Below, one piece after another: positions 32,422 through 43,700 of a stretch of 64,000 bases of DNA (position 1 is its first letter; each line of letters starts with the position of its first letter). The position numbers were made by a program, and so were the translations under genes. The notes under the pieces are model-generated. The model made no database searches. It saw nothing but the letters and a program-made list of their open reading frames with translations, and was not told the DNA's origin. Origin of the DNA: CAZGOM01 sp964527265 (lineage in GTDB: Bacteria > Planctomycetota > Phycisphaerae > Phycisphaerales > Phycisphaeraceae); NCBI GenBank assembly GCA_964527265.1, contig CAZGOM010000003.1, positions 22,144 through 86,143 on the forward strand, read 5' to 3'.

Positions 32422-34872
32422 TCAATCAGCAGTGGCGCGCAGGCACAGATCCACAAGCTTGGCCACCCCAGGTGGCAAAGCTGCGTTGTCGCCTCCGGCT
32501 TCAATCCACCCCTCCACGTCCCGCGCGGCCTGTGTAATACCCTCAAACCCATAGCTCCCCGCGGAACCTGAAAGCTGGTGCACAACCGTTTGCAGTTCCG
32601 CCATCTGCCCTGAAGCTAGAAACTGGGCCATCATCCGAGCCTTCTTAGGCAGATCACGCACAAATTCCGCCACCAGCGGCGCCATCTTGGCATTGCCAGC
32701 ATAAGCACTGCGCAATGCATCCCCATGAGCAGCGGCAGGTAACGCCGCACGCACGGCTTGGGGAACGCCGCCCCCCCACTTGGCGCACAGCGCAATCAAG
32801 GCCGCGCGGTCGATGGGTTTGGCCGCGTAGCTGCTGCATCCGGCAAGCAGGCATTCATCTGACTCGCCGGTCATGGCGCGGGCGGTCAGCGCGATCACAG
32901 GCAGGCCGACCCCTTTGGCCCGCAGCAGCCTGACGGCTGTATAGCCATCCATCACGGGCATCTGCATATCCAGCAGCACCAGATCGGCCGGTCCCGGGGT
33001 CCGGATCGACCCCCCAACCGTGCCGTCCGTGGTGAATTTCTTGATGAGCTCCTCCCCATTGGGAACGATCTCGACTTTCGCCCCCGCATCACACAGGTGA
33101 AACGTAATCAGCCTTTGGTTGTCCTCACCGTCCTCGGCCAGCAGAATGCGCATCCCCGCCAGCGGCGTGGTCCCCTGGATGGCGGAATCCTCGCAGTCGT
33201 CTTCAAATGTGAGCGCAGCCGCAGCCGCCGGGTCAATCATCTGCGCCTGCTTCAAATCCCCCGCCGGCAGCGAAAGGGTGAAAGCGCTTCCCTGGCCGCA
33301 CTTGCTGACGACGGTGATATCTCCACCCATCAGCTGCGCAAGGCGCTTGCTGATTCGCAATCCCAGCCCGGTGCCGCCGTAATTGCGTGTCGTCGACGCA
33401 TCCGCCTGTTCAAACGCTTTAAAGAGCCGCAACATCTCCTCCGCGCTCATGCCGATGCCCGTATCCTCGACGCAAAAACGCAGGTAAGCATCCTGCGGCA
33501 TGGATGTATCCAGCGACACTTTCACCATCACTCCACCGGATTTGGTAAATTTCACCGCGTTTCCGATGAGGTTCACCAGAACCTGCTTCAATCGCAGCGG
33601 GTCGCAGAGAAACGCCATGGGAATGGGTGTTTCATACGCCGACTGAAGGCTCAATCCCTTCCCACGGGCATTGACCTGCAGCAATCGCAGCACATCCTGC
33701 ACGGCCTTGGCCGGGCTGGTCTGAATGCGCTCGACATCCATCTTGCCGCTCTCGATTTTGGAGATGTCCAGAATGTCATTGATGATGCACAGCAGATGTT
33801 CCCCATTGCGCTTGATGGTGGCGATGTAATCATCATGCTGCTGAGGGCTCAGAGAACGTCGCTTTTGCGCAAGGATGTCCGCATAACCCAGAATCGCCGT
33901 CATCGGCGTACGGATTTCATGCGACATGTTGGCCAAAAAGGCCGATTTATGCCGATTCGCCTCGTCCGCCGCGTCCCGCGCCTGACGCAGTTCATCTTGA
34001 AACTGCCGCTCGCGGGTGACATCGCGGTAATACCAGATGCGTCCGTAATCCTGCCCCTGTTCGCCGATAATCGGCGTTGAATATTGATCAAACACGCTGC
34101 CGTCAGCCAGGATCACCTCGTCGCGGCTTGATTCACCTGTGTGCTCGTTGCACGCCTTCATCCGCTCGTAAAACACAAGCGGATCTCGCAGTTTCGAAGC
34201 CATCGCAGCCAACAGAAGATTGTCGTCATTGGTCGAGGTGACCGTTTCGGAAATGCCCCAAAGCTTGATGAAGCGGCCGTTGAACGCCATTACCTTGTGG
34301 GACTCGTCGATCACCAGAATGCCGTCAATGGAGGTTTCACGCTGCGCCTCAAGAATCGCGTTGCTTCGACGGACGGTGGCCAGTTGCAGTTCGGCATCGC
34401 GCTCAAGCTTCCATTTGCGCGTCAGCGCCTTGGTCAGTTGCAGCACTTCAATGGTGTCGAACGGCTTTTTCAAAACCAAAAGCCAGTCGGCCTGCTCAAG
34501 TTGGGCGCGAAGCTGCTCCCATGAGTAGTCCGAATATGCCGTACTGATCACCACTTCAAGATCCGGATCGATGGCCCATAGTCCCTTGATGGTCTGCACA
34601 CCGTCAATTCCCGGGGGCATGCGCACATCGACAAACGCCAGGGCAAAAGGAGTCTTGTCCCGCGCAGCCTGACGCACAATCTCAATGGCGTCCAGACCCT
34701 GATAAGCCGAAACCAGCTCATAGGTGCCAATGGTCTTCGTCTGCGGGCGGGTGCCGAAAAACGCTTCATCGGCCAGTCCCATTTTCGCCGATGAGTCCTG
34801 GGGACACAGCACTTTCCGGAAATCCGCGTGAATATCCGGGTTGTCATCGACAATCAAAATCCGGTTGTTCAT
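32422..34872 (-). CDS. hybrid sensor histidine kinase (REC-PAS-HisKA-HATPase-REC-Hpt)
   Basis: 816 residues, no membrane segment. Order: N-terminal receiver (about 1-150, Asp82 in VDVRMP), PAS (170-290), HisKA (His318 in NMSHEIRTPM), HATPase (N box NLIGNAVKF, G boxes VEDTGIGM and GGTGLGL), second receiver (Asp635 in LLDMQMPVMDG) and a C-terminal Hpt (His765 in VVHQLSGSAGSYG). The first receiver suggests that the kinase itself is controlled by an upstream phosphodonor. The divergent neighbour is another PAS kinase. Output regulator unknown. Confidence 0.94.
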   Translation of the reverse strand: MNNRILIVDDNPDIHADFRKVLCPQDSSAKMGLADEAFFGTRPQTKTIGTYELVSAYQGLDAIEIVRQAARDKTPFALAFVDVRMPPGIDGVQTIKGLWAIDPDLEVVISTAYSDYSWEQLRAQLEQADWLLVLKKPFDTIEVLQLTKALTRKWKLERDAELQLATVRRSNAILEAQRETSIDGILVIDESHKVMAFNGRFIKLWGISETVTSTNDDNLLLAAMASKLRDPLVFYERMKACNEHTGESSRDEVILADGSVFDQYSTPIIGEQGQDYGRIWYYRDVTRERQFQDELRQARDAADEANRHKSAFLANMSHEIRTPMTAILGYADILAQKRRSLSPQQHDDYIATIKRNGEHLLCIINDILDISKIESGKMDVERIQTSPAKAVQDVLRLLQVNARGKGLSLQSAYETPIPMAFLCDPLRLKQVLVNLIGNAVKFTKSGGVMVKVSLDTSMPQDAYLRFCVEDTGIGMSAEEMLRLFKAFEQADASTTRNYGGTGLGLRISKRLAQLMGGDITVVSKCGQGSAFTLSLPAGDLKQAQMIDPAAAAALTFEDDCEDSAIQGTTPLAGMRILLAEDGEDNQRLITFHLCDAGAKVEIVPNGEELIKKFTTDGTVGGSIRTPGPADLVLLDMQMPVMDGYTAVRLLRAKGVGLPVIALTARAMTGESDECLLAGCSSYAAKPIDRAALIALCAKWGGGVPQAVRAALPAAAHGDALRSAYAGNAKMAPLVAEFVRDLPKKARMMAQFLASGQMAELQTVVHQLSGSAGSYGFEGITQAARDVEGWIEAGGDNAALPPGVAKLVDLCLRATAD

Positions 34873-35220
34873 TGATGTGCTCCATGGCGGGGGCAGACAT
34901 GTATCTCAACAGAGCCGTTTTATTTTCTGGTCAATCGGGAGCCGCCATTGAGCAGTCAACAAAACCCGCCGGACTCTGCATTCATTTTATTTGTCCCTAA
35001 GCAAATCTCCAGCCCATCTTGCGCTCGTGGTTTAAGATCGGGGGAAATCCACACCGATCATCCGTTCGGTCATTGTCAAAAATCCAGAATCAATGGAACA
35101 TGATGACACGCACATCAACCGCAGATACATCCGGTCCAAATCAAATTCAGGACACATCCGCAGCACGATTTACGTTCCCCTTCACGTTTCACACCGCTTG
35201 AAGAATCGAAGGAGACGGGC
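34873..35220. other. intergenic region between two divergent kinase genes
   Basis: A 348-base gap between the divergent histidine kinase genes, so both promoters should be here. An AAGGAGAC ribosome site precedes the ATG at 35221. No clear promoter pair, palindrome or coding frame was recognised. Confidence 0.5.
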
Positions 35221-37377
35221 ATGTTCGGCTTGTTACGCAGATTCCTGGGATCCTCAGACCCCTCCCAGAACGGCACGTCGCCCAACCCTCAAACCGATGA
35301 GCGGCTAAGCGCACTCACCGCGGAGTTGGCGCAAGCACGCGCTTTGCTTGCTCAGGCCCAGGCCCAGGCCGGGCAACGCGCCGACGAACATGCCAAAGCC
35401 CTGTCCCAGCTCAACGGCGAATTCAAGATATTGACCGACTCCATGCCTCAGTTCGTATGGATGTGCAGCCCCGACGGCGCCAATATTTATTGCAACCAGC
35501 GCTGGACCGATTACACCGGCCTCACGTCCGCGCAAAGCACAGGCGACGCCTGGGTCAAAGCCTTCCACCCCGATGACCGCCGCCGCGTTCAGGAAGCATG
35601 GGAGAAAGCCAGGGTCCTGGGCGCTCCCTACAACCTGGAATGCCGCATTCAGCGCCCCGATGGCCAATACCGCTGGTTCATCGTCACAGGCCTCCCGCTT
35701 CTGAATGCGAACGGCGCCACCACCAAGTGGCTCGGCACCTGCACGGACATCCACAGCCAGAAAGAAGCCGAAGAAACCCTGCGCCGCCAGCAGATCGAGT
35801 TGCGCGTGCTCTTTGACCTGATGCCTGCGTTTATCTGGTTCAAGGACACCCAAAATAAGATCCTGCGGGTCAATCGCGTGGCAGCCGACGCGGCGGGAAA
35901 AAGCGTCGACGAGATCGAAGGAAGGCCCTCATCTGAAATCTATCCCAAAGACGCTGAGCGCTTTTATGCCGACGATCTCCAGGTCATCGCCTCCAAAACA
36001 CCCAAGCTGGGATATGTCGAAGCCTTGCGCACCGGCGAAGGGGAAGAACGCTGGGTCCAGACCGACAAGGTTCCCTATTTCAACAAGGAAGGCGAAGTGA
36101 TCGGCATCGTCGTCATGGCGCGCGATGTCACCGCGGAACGAAAAGCCAATGAGGAAAACAAAAGCCAGGAAGCGCGGTTCACCTCCGTCTTTGAAGGCTC
36201 GCGCGATGCGATCATCCTCATGTCCGACAAAGGCATTTTCGACTGCAATGCACGCGCCCTGGAACTGTTTGGATACACGTCCAAGTCCCAGCTCATCGGC
36301 CTGCATCCGGCCACCTTATCCCCGCCTTTGCAGCCCGACGGACAGGAATCCTTCGCCAAAGGCAATGACTATGTCATGCGGGCCTTCAAGGAAGGTTCCT
36401 ATCGGTTTGAATGGACCCACATGCGCAAAAATGGTGAGGAATTCCAGGCGGAAGTCCATTTAAGCGCATACGAATACGATGGCCGCATGGTGATCCAGGG
36501 CACCTCGCATGACATCAGCGAACGCAAACGCGCTCAGGAAGCGCTGCGCGAAGCCTCACGCGCGGCGGGCATGGCCGAAGTGGCCACCAATGTGCTGCAC
36601 AACGTGGGCAACGTGCTCAACAGTGTGAACATCTCTGCGGCCGTCCTCACGGACCACGTCAGCGATGCCGGGGCTTCAAGGCTGAGCAAAGTCGTTGCTG
36701 TTCTCAAAGAACATCAGCACGATATAGGCGAGTTTGTCACCAGCGATCCGCAGGGCAAACAATTGACCGCCTATCTTTCTCAACTTGCCGAACATGAAGC
36801 GGCGCGCCAGGTCACCGTACTCGAAGAACTCAAGTCCCTCCAGCGGAACGTCGAACACATCAAGACCATCGTGGCAATGCAGCAGAACTACGCCAAGGTC
36901 ACCGGCAACGCGGAAGTGGTGCGCGTGGATGATTTGATCAATGACAGCATCCAGATCATCGGCGGAGCCCTCAACCGGCACAAGATCCAGGTCGTGCAGC
37001 AGTTTGAGCCGGTGGGACCGGTCAAAGCCGAGAAGCACAAGATCCTGCAGGTGCTGGTGAACCTGATCCGAAATGCGGAGCAGGCGTGCGCCGAATCAAG
37101 CCGCCCGGATAAAAAAATCCTGCTGCGCATCACCAGCGCAGCAGGAAGGATTCAAGTGATCGTTTCCGACAACGGTGTGGGCATCCCCGCGGAAAACCTG
37201 CTGCGCATCTTCAACCAGGGATTCACCACCAAGGTTGATGGGCATGGCTTTGGGCTCCATAGTGCCGCGCTCACAGCCAAGGAAATGGGCGGATCTCTCA
37301 CTGCTGAAAGCACCGGCCCGGGCCAGGGCGCAACCTTCACGCTGGATTTTCCCATGAAGCCGGCGGCCGAGATTTAG
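35221..37377 (+). CDS. cytoplasmic PAS-domain sensor histidine kinase
   Basis: 718 residues with a strong AAGGAGAC ribosome site. A short helical start (TAELAQARALLAQAQAQAGQ) is followed by three PAS modules (about 65-185, 190-300 and 312-440). The phosphoacceptor region is of the less common type: His460 in TNVLHNVGNVLNSV. The HATPase has N box NLIRNAEQA, G1 VSDNGVGIP and G2 GHGFGLHSAA. No transmembrane segment is seen, so it should sense an intracellular or diffusible signal. It is divergent from the hybrid kinase and converges on the PPK2 gene, 17 bases away. Confidence 0.92.
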   Translation: MFGLLRRFLGSSDPSQNGTSPNPQTDERLSALTAELAQARALLAQAQAQAGQRADEHAKALSQLNGEFKILTDSMPQFVWMCSPDGANIYCNQRWTDYTGLTSAQSTGDAWVKAFHPDDRRRVQEAWEKARVLGAPYNLECRIQRPDGQYRWFIVTGLPLLNANGATTKWLGTCTDIHSQKEAEETLRRQQIELRVLFDLMPAFIWFKDTQNKILRVNRVAADAAGKSVDEIEGRPSSEIYPKDAERFYADDLQVIASKTPKLGYVEALRTGEGEERWVQTDKVPYFNKEGEVIGIVVMARDVTAERKANEENKSQEARFTSVFEGSRDAIILMSDKGIFDCNARALELFGYTSKSQLIGLHPATLSPPLQPDGQESFAKGNDYVMRAFKEGSYRFEWTHMRKNGEEFQAEVHLSAYEYDGRMVIQGTSHDISERKRAQEALREASRAAGMAEVATNVLHNVGNVLNSVNISAAVLTDHVSDAGASRLSKVVAVLKEHQHDIGEFVTSDPQGKQLTAYLSQLAEHEAARQVTVLEELKSLQRNVEHIKTIVAMQQNYAKVTGNAEVVRVDDLINDSIQIIGGALNRHKIQVVQQFEPVGPVKAEKHKILQVLVNLIRNAEQACAESSRPDKKILLRITSAAGRIQVIVSDNGVGIPAENLLRIFNQGFTTKVDGHGFGLHSAALTAKEMGGSLTAESTGPGQGATFTLDFPMKPAAEI

Positions 37378-37394
37378 TTCCTCGCGCCTGGTTC

Positions 37395-38873
37395 TTAATC
37401 CAGCGCTTTTTTTAGCCGATCCACGATTGTCTGGATCACCCGTACCCGCGCAAACCGCTTGTCATTGGCCGGCACCACCGTCCAGGGGGCATCCGTTGGA
37501 CTTGTCAGGGCCAGCATGTCCTCCACAGCGTGCTCGTTGGGCACCCACTTGTTGCGGTTACGCCAGTCTTCGTCATTGATCTTGTGGTTCTTGAGCGGAT
37601 TTCCCATCCGCGCCTCAAATCGCTTGAGCTGCTCGGATGGCGATATCTGCAGCCAGAACTTGCAGATCACGTACCCTGACTGCACGAGCTGCCGTTCAAA
37701 AGCGTTGATCTCGTCATACGCGCGCGTCCACTCTTCACGCGCGGCAAACCCTTCCACACGCTCCACCAGCACGCGCCCGTAATGCGACCGGTCAAAAATC
37801 GCCGTCAAACCCGGCGGAGGCAAATTCCGCCAAAACCGCCACAGGTAATGATGCTGCTTCTCCTCCAGCGTCGGTGCGGCAAATCCCACCACTTGATACA
37901 GCCGCGGGTCCAACCCCTGCGTCACGCGTCGAATCGCGCCACCTTTGCCCGCCGCATCCCACCCTTCAAAAATCAGCAGGCACGATCTTCGCTTGCGAAA
38001 CGCCTTCCATGCCAGGTGAAGCATCTGATCCTGGAGATTTTTGATCTTGTCCTCATACATCTCCGGATCCAGGCTTTGGGTCAGGTCCACTTGGGCCAGG
38101 CGGCTGTTGCCGCCCGCAATCCGCCGTGAAGCCTCATGCGGAGTTGCTGATTTCGGCGCGGCTGCAACCGCATTCACCTTGTCCAAGCCCGCCACAAGCA
38201 GCCGCCCCACCGCCACATTGCGATGGCGCGCATCCTCCGCGTCAACAATATGCCAGCGGGCCACCACTGTGTCGGTCGCGGTCACCATGCGGTCGCACGA
38301 CCTGACCAGCCGGCTGTAGTGCTTGAGTTGGTCCTTCATCCCCGGCAGCATTCGCCAGTGAAGTTCGGGAAACTTGTCCAGATGGTCCATCCGCTCGGCC
38401 AGGAAGGGTTTTCCCACATGTAGAAACACCTTCAGAAAAACCCATCCATCGGCAGCCATCATCTCTTCAAAATGATTGATTTCGTCGACTTGCCGCTCAA
38501 ATTCCTTCTGCTTGATCTGCTTTTTAAGCAGCGCGGAAAGAAGCTGCGTATACCAGGCGCCAAAGAGGATGCCCACCCTCCCTCGGGCTGGCACGGCCTG
38601 TGAGAAACGCCAGAACTCCGGACGCTCTTTTTCCTGGTCGGTCAGCCACATGAAGCTGTGGGTTTCGCTCCCGCGCGGGTCGAGCCATTCATTAAGCCGC
38701 CAGACCAGGTCCCCTTTGCCCGAACCTTCAAGCCCTGCGACGATCACCACCAGCGCGCCGTGCGATTCGCGCGCCTTCTGCTGCGCGCTGATGATGCTGC
38801 TGCGGAGCGCATCAAGTCGCTTTTCGTAGGTATTTTTGCCAACGGGCCTGAGCGGTGCAGGGTGATGGAGCAT
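37395..38873 (-). CDS. two-domain PPK2, polyphosphate:AMP phosphotransferase
   Basis: 492 residues from the ATG at 38873 (the longer frame adds an unlikely leader). Two PPK2 domains are fused. Domain one has a Walker A (GLEGSGKGDLVWRL) but a degenerate lid and Walker B (FGAWYTQ). Domain two is intact (GWDAAGKGGAIRR, DRSHYGRVLVERV). This matches class II PPK2/Pap, which makes ADP from AMP and polyphosphate; only the second domain is thought to be catalytic. Energy metabolism or stress recovery is the likely role. The gene stands alone between the PAS kinase and rhodanese genes. Confidence 0.93.
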   Translation of the reverse strand: MLHHPAPLRPVGKNTYEKRLDALRSSIISAQQKARESHGALVVIVAGLEGSGKGDLVWRLNEWLDPRGSETHSFMWLTDQEKERPEFWRFSQAVPARGRVGILFGAWYTQLLSALLKKQIKQKEFERQVDEINHFEEMMAADGWVFLKVFLHVGKPFLAERMDHLDKFPELHWRMLPGMKDQLKHYSRLVRSCDRMVTATDTVVARWHIVDAEDARHRNVAVGRLLVAGLDKVNAVAAAPKSATPHEASRRIAGGNSRLAQVDLTQSLDPEMYEDKIKNLQDQMLHLAWKAFRKRRSCLLIFEGWDAAGKGGAIRRVTQGLDPRLYQVVGFAAPTLEEKQHHYLWRFWRNLPPPGLTAIFDRSHYGRVLVERVEGFAAREEWTRAYDEINAFERQLVQSGYVICKFWLQISPSEQLKRFEARMGNPLKNHKINDEDWRNRNKWVPNEHAVEDMLALTSPTDAPWTVVPANDKRFARVRVIQTIVDRLKKALD

Positions 38874-38970
38874 CGCCGCAGTATAAGGGGCAAAACCTGA
38901 AAAAGTCACCCGTTGTGCAGGTCTATTTTTTGAAGCACTTCGGATCGGTCCCACTTCCCCACTTTGCACC

Positions 38971-39477
38971 TTACCTTTGAATTTCCAGCCCCGCATCTTT
39001 CCATCCGGCAAAACCGGGAGCAAAAAGATGCACCTTCGTAAAACCCGCCTCCTTGAGCGCAGCCCCAAGGGTTATCGCATCATGGCACGTCATGCTTGAG
39101 CAGTACACCAGCACAGGGTCACCCTCCCCCGCAGCGGCTTTGGCGACCGGTAACGAAGCTGCCAAGTCTCTCGCCGGGACGCTGATCGCGCCTGGAAGGT
39201 GTCCCAGGTCATAGTCCTGAACGGGACGCGCATCAAAAATGGTGAACCCTGAGCCCTCCTTCACCGCGCCACGCGTTTCCTTCAGTGTCATTTCAATCAA
39301 GCCCGCCCCTTTGGCATCCAGCGCTGGCCTGCCCGCGTAATCGTCTCTCCACGCGATCCCCATGGGCGAAAAGGTATTGAACAACACTCCAAACAACAAC
39401 GCCGCAGCCAGAATGAGGCCGCATCGCTTGGCAATGCTGCGGGGTTCAAATCGAAAAATCAGATCCGTTGAGGCCAT
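38971..39477 (-). CDS. membrane-anchored rhodanese-domain protein
   Basis: 168 residues. One N-terminal transmembrane segment (CGLILAAALLFGVLFNTF) is followed by a single rhodanese domain: FDARPVQDYDLGHLPGAISVP, then the active-site loop VYCSSMTCHDA with Cys as persulfide acceptor. The domain probably faces the periplasm. Such proteins transfer sulfane sulfur or act as thiol carriers. Nine bases separate it from the agmatine deiminase gene upstream, so the two may be cotranscribed. Confidence 0.9.
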   Translation of the reverse strand: MASTDLIFRFEPRSIAKRCGLILAAALLFGVLFNTFSPMGIAWRDDYAGRPALDAKGAGLIEMTLKETRGAVKEGSGFTIFDARPVQDYDLGHLPGAISVPARDLAASLPVAKAAAGEGDPVLVYCSSMTCHDAITLGAALKEAGFTKVHLFAPGFAGWKDAGLEIQR

Positions 39478-39486
39478 GGACGCATT

Positions 39487-40533
39487 CTACGCCGGTTCCT
39501 GCTGGCTCAGGCAATGAAATGCCCCCAGACCCACCACCAGGAATTCAGCCCTCACACCAATCACCTTGTGGTCAGGCATGGCCGATTGAATGGTCTTAAG
39601 CGCGGCATCATCGCTCTTTTGTCCAAAGATCGGCACAAACACACCCTTGTTGGCAATCAAAAAATTCGCATAGCTCGCCGGCACCGGATTCACCCCGCCG
39701 GGGCCAAAACGATCCGCCGGAAAGTCGTACATGATCGGATCCGGCACTGGCAGCTCCAGCACCGTCAGCTTTTTCCCGTCCTGGTCTTTGGCGCTGGTTA
39801 GCGCCTGCCAGTTCTTGTCGAGCATCTCAAAATCCGGATGTCCCTTGGGCGCACGGATGCCAAGCACCGTCGTGGGGTTTACAAACCGCGCGATGTCGTC
39901 GATGTGCCCGTCGGTGTCGTCGCCGATGATCCCGCCGGGAAGCCAGATAACGTGTGTGGTGCCCAGCGCCTCATGCACCTCGTCAATGATCGCCTGACGA
40001 GAAAGATGCGGGTTGCGGTTCTTGTTGAGCAGGCATTGCTCCGTGGTCATGACGGTGCCTTCGCCGTTGACTTCGATAGACCCCCCCTCCAGGGTCAGGT
40101 CATGCACCCAGATGGGCGCGCCTTGTTCTTTGGCGATGCGCTGGGGGATCACATCATCGGCGTCGCGGTTTTCATACTTGCCGCCCCACCCGTCGAAGCG
40201 AAAATCATGTAGCGCCTTATTGGGCAGGCCATCTTTGGCTCCAGGTTTGCGCGTGACATAAATCGGGCCGTAGTCGCGGATCCACGAGTCCACTGTCTCC
40301 CACCCCTTCTCCTGCGTGATCGCCAGCTCGACATACGGCCGCATTTCCTTCATCAGCTGCGCAAACTGCGCCTGCGCCCTCTCCAGGCACCCCGGCCACG
40401 TCTCTTCGTTGTGCGGCGGCGTAAGCCACACCCGAGCCATCGGTGCCCATTCCGCAGGCATGCGGTACCCCAATGCGCGGGCAGACTTGGCAGGCTGATT
40501 CAAGGTCGCAAGAAAATCCAGGCGTGGGTGCAT
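39487..40533 (-). CDS. aguA: agmatine deiminase (porphyromonas-type peptidylarginine deiminase family)
   Basis: 348 residues. It would convert agmatine to N-carbamoylputrescine and ammonia on the way to putrescine. Family blocks: MPAEWAPMARVWL, WIRDYGPIYVTR, LEGGSIEVNGEGT, GDDTDGHIDDIARF (His and Asp of the active site) and the nucleophile Cys in AFHCLSQQEP near the C-terminus. In most homologues the last block reads GGG(N)IHCITQQ; here the glycines are partly replaced. A nitrilase that could act next is at 22149-22982, not adjacent. Confidence 0.93.
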   Translation of the reverse strand: MHPRLDFLATLNQPAKSARALGYRMPAEWAPMARVWLTPPHNEETWPGCLERAQAQFAQLMKEMRPYVELAITQEKGWETVDSWIRDYGPIYVTRKPGAKDGLPNKALHDFRFDGWGGKYENRDADDVIPQRIAKEQGAPIWVHDLTLEGGSIEVNGEGTVMTTEQCLLNKNRNPHLSRQAIIDEVHEALGTTHVIWLPGGIIGDDTDGHIDDIARFVNPTTVLGIRAPKGHPDFEMLDKNWQALTSAKDQDGKKLTVLELPVPDPIMYDFPADRFGPGGVNPVPASYANFLIANKGVFVPIFGQKSDDAALKTIQSAMPDHKVIGVRAEFLVVGLGAFHCLSQQEPA

Positions 40534-40722
40534 GTCATGGCTCGCGCAAAAAGAGTGTGGCCGTCTGAACCGATCACCGGTCCAAAGCGCGACAGTTTAG
40601 CGGGCCGCAAAGAATGACGCCACGCAGCGCATCTACTTGCAAATCCCCCTGCTTGTTATCAAGACAAAAATCAAACCTTCCTCAGTGGTCTCAAGCTCCA
40701 TACGCCTATATTCCAACCATTA

Positions 40723-40754
40723 AAGAAGGCCCCCGCCAAAGCGGGGGCCTTCTT
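40723..40754 (-). terminator. intrinsic terminator of the giant surface-protein gene
   Basis: A perfect 14-base stem (40723-40736 with 40741-40754) around a four-base loop, 18 bases past the stop of the reverse-strand gene. Read on that strand, the stem ends in TTCTTTAAT, a moderate T-tract. Confidence 0.85.
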
Positions 40755-40771
40755 CAACGATAAGCCAAAAC

Positions 40772-43700
40772 TCACACAATCTTCAGGACATAAGTCCCTT
40801 CACTGTCGTACAAGCCAGGTGCGGTCTTGTTATTCACCGTCACCGTCTCCTTGGGCGCTACGCTTTCCAGCCGCGTGTACTTTCCGATCCCATTTAGCGC
40901 CGCGAAGCCCGTTTGTCCCGGCAGTGAACTGGACACCAGTTTCAGCGACACCATCATCAGCGTCGGCGCTGCCACTAGCGAGTTCACAAACGTCGCCGCG
41001 GTGACATCCGCCACCGCCTTCCCGGTCACCACAAATCCACCCAGCGACAGGTTCGTCTGTGCAAATTGCGAAGCGTTCTCTGGCAAGCTTCCTGCCGGCA
41101 CGTGATCCGCCACGCCCATGCGCAGGCTGCTGGACAGGAACGCGCCCACCGTCACCACGCCTGTGTTCCCGCGCAGGTGGAACTCCGAGCCATTCACCGC
41201 GCCGGCCACTGTCGCCGAGCCCAGCGCAAGCGCCTTGCCCGTCACACCCTCGCCCACGGCATACACATAGGTGTTGTTCATCTCACCGGACACCGCAGTC
41301 TTGCCCGATCCATAACCCGTCACCGAGAACGAGCCCAGCTTGTCGGCCTGCACGTATGAATTAATCAGCTTCCCGATCTTCAGCGATGCCACGTTCCCGT
41401 ACACCGACTTGCCCGCCTCGTCATCAAAGTGCCCGTCGGCCACGAAGCTGAAATCATCCGCCGTTGCCTTGACGGTTACCGCCCCCACGGCATCGTCAAA
41501 AAACGCTGCCAGTCTACTCACCGAGCCGAACGTCAATGACCCCGCCGGCCCTTCCACGTGCCAGTCCGGTTCTTCCACCGTGCCCGAGCCCACAGCCGCC
41601 CCGCCGATGTTCACGCTGCCCAGCGCCATCACGTTCTTGGCCAGCGCCTCGCCGGTGATATGCAGGTGCGCCTCGTAGTTGCCCGTCGCGCTCAGCGTAC
41701 CCACCGAGCCCGCGTTAATGCTCCCGCCCTTCCAGCTCGACACCGTCACAGCGCTGATCTTTGCATCCGCGTTCAGGAACGTGTTAACCACTTCGCCCGA
41801 CTTGAACGAAGCGATGTTGCCCGCCGCAGACGTCGATTCCTTCTTCATCACCACGATGGCCAGTTCAGCCGACCTGCCGATGCTGATGGATCCGACATTT
41901 CCTTCAATGTTCCACACCGGGCCGCTGCCGCCGCCTGCGCCGATCACCGCGCCTGTCACGCTGATGCTGCCCACCGACAGCACGTTCTTGGCCAGTCCTG
42001 CGCCGCTGACGTTGATGTGCGCGTTGAAATCGCCGCCCACCGTTTCGCCCTTGTTGTTGCGCGTCCCTGTCACAGTCAGCGAGCCCACCGCCGAAGCGTG
42101 GATCCTGCCGTTGGTCCAGTTGTTCACCGCAATGCTGTTGATCTTCTGCGCAACATACACCTGTGTGTTGGTCGCCTGCGATGTCTTAAACGAGCCGATC
42201 AGCCCCTGGTTGGCGCCCTTGTTGTCCACCAGGATCACCACGCCTTGCGTGTTGCCCGCCGTGATGCTTCCCACCCCGCCATGGATGTCAATGTCGGGAT
42301 GCTCGTCATCATTGCCGCCCACCAGCAGCCCTGCCACCTTCAGGCTGCCCAGCGACTGCGCGTTGGCCTTGGTCGAAATCCCGTGGATCTCCAGATCCCC
42401 GGTGAAGTTCCCCGCCACCGCCGACAGCAGCAGCGTCGCCGCCCGTCCGGTCGTGGTGATGGAAACCGCCTTGCCGGCGTGGATCCCGCCGCCGATGAAA
42501 TCCAGCACCGTGAACGTGTTGATCGTTCCCATCGCGCTGATGTGCGAATTGGACGTCTGCCCCGCCTTGAAGGTCGTCAGGTCGCCTCCGGATTCGATCA
42601 TCAGGCCCGTCGCCTTGCCGTTGATCGTCACCGAGCCGAACCCGATTTCCGACGCCCACGCGCCCGACGCATCACCCTTGATCGTCACGCTCTGCGCCTT
42701 GAAGTCGTTGAGCTCCCAGTTCCCATGCGTCGATCCCGCAATGCTGATGCTCGACACCGTCTGCACCGTCTTGCTCACCGCCGCGTTGGTCAGGTTCAGG
42801 TCCGCGTCGAAGTCGCCCGCCGAGGAAATCTTCGCCGTCTTCTCCCCCGTGGTCGTAAGCGTCCCCAGCCCTGCCGCCGCAATCAGATCGTTCTCTGCGT
42901 TCCCGTCAATCCATTCCACCGCTTTAAGGGATGTGATGTGCGCTCCCACCGTCAGTGAGATATCCGCCACATGCCCCATGGTGATCGTCGTCTTGTCCTT
43001 GGAGAATCCGCCCAGGGCGATCGAGTGCTGCTCGCCCACCTCCAGGCTGTTCACGTCATTGAGCGTCAACGCCTTCACCAGGCCCGACGCCGCCAGATCG
43101 CCCATCAGGTTCGCCTTGCCCGCGCTGAAGTTGGACAATCCCCCATCGATTTCCACGGTCCCGACATCCGTCGTCAGCACCGTCGCCATCTTGGCCGGCG
43201 TCACCGTCAGCGTAAAGCCGGATTTAGCCGCGTCCGTCCCGGTGATCACGATGCGCGAAGCGTTGTGCTTGGCTCCCGCGCTTTCAAAGAACACCTCAAA
43301 CGATCCCGGCCCCGTCAGCGAGGCCTTCACGGTATTCCCGTTGAGGTCTGTGTACGTCACCACCTGCGACGCCCCAGACTTCGCCGACACTGCGCTTAAC
43401 GAGTAGATCTCCACGCTCGTCGAAACCACGGTGCTCAGATCGCTCGCGGTCCCCGGGGCGTAGTTGTCCTCCCACGCCACTGCAAACAGCGTGTGCTCTC
43501 CCGTCGACAGACCAGACAAATCCAAGGAACCCGTCCGCGTCGTCCCCGGCGCATCCGCCAGGATCGTCAACCGCTGGTCCGTGTCCAGATCGAGATGCCC
43601 GTCCTTGTCCGTGTCCACGAAAATAGACACCTTCGTGTGCCCGCCCGCGAGCAGCCCCGTCACCGTCACATCCACATCACTAAGCGCCGGCGCGCCCTTC

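Noticed and set aside
41558..43406. Two overlapping forward frames of 466 and 575 codons opposite the giant surface gene
   Set aside because: They arise from strong codon bias on the reverse strand. The products are Arg/His- or Ser/Pro-rich without recognisable folds.
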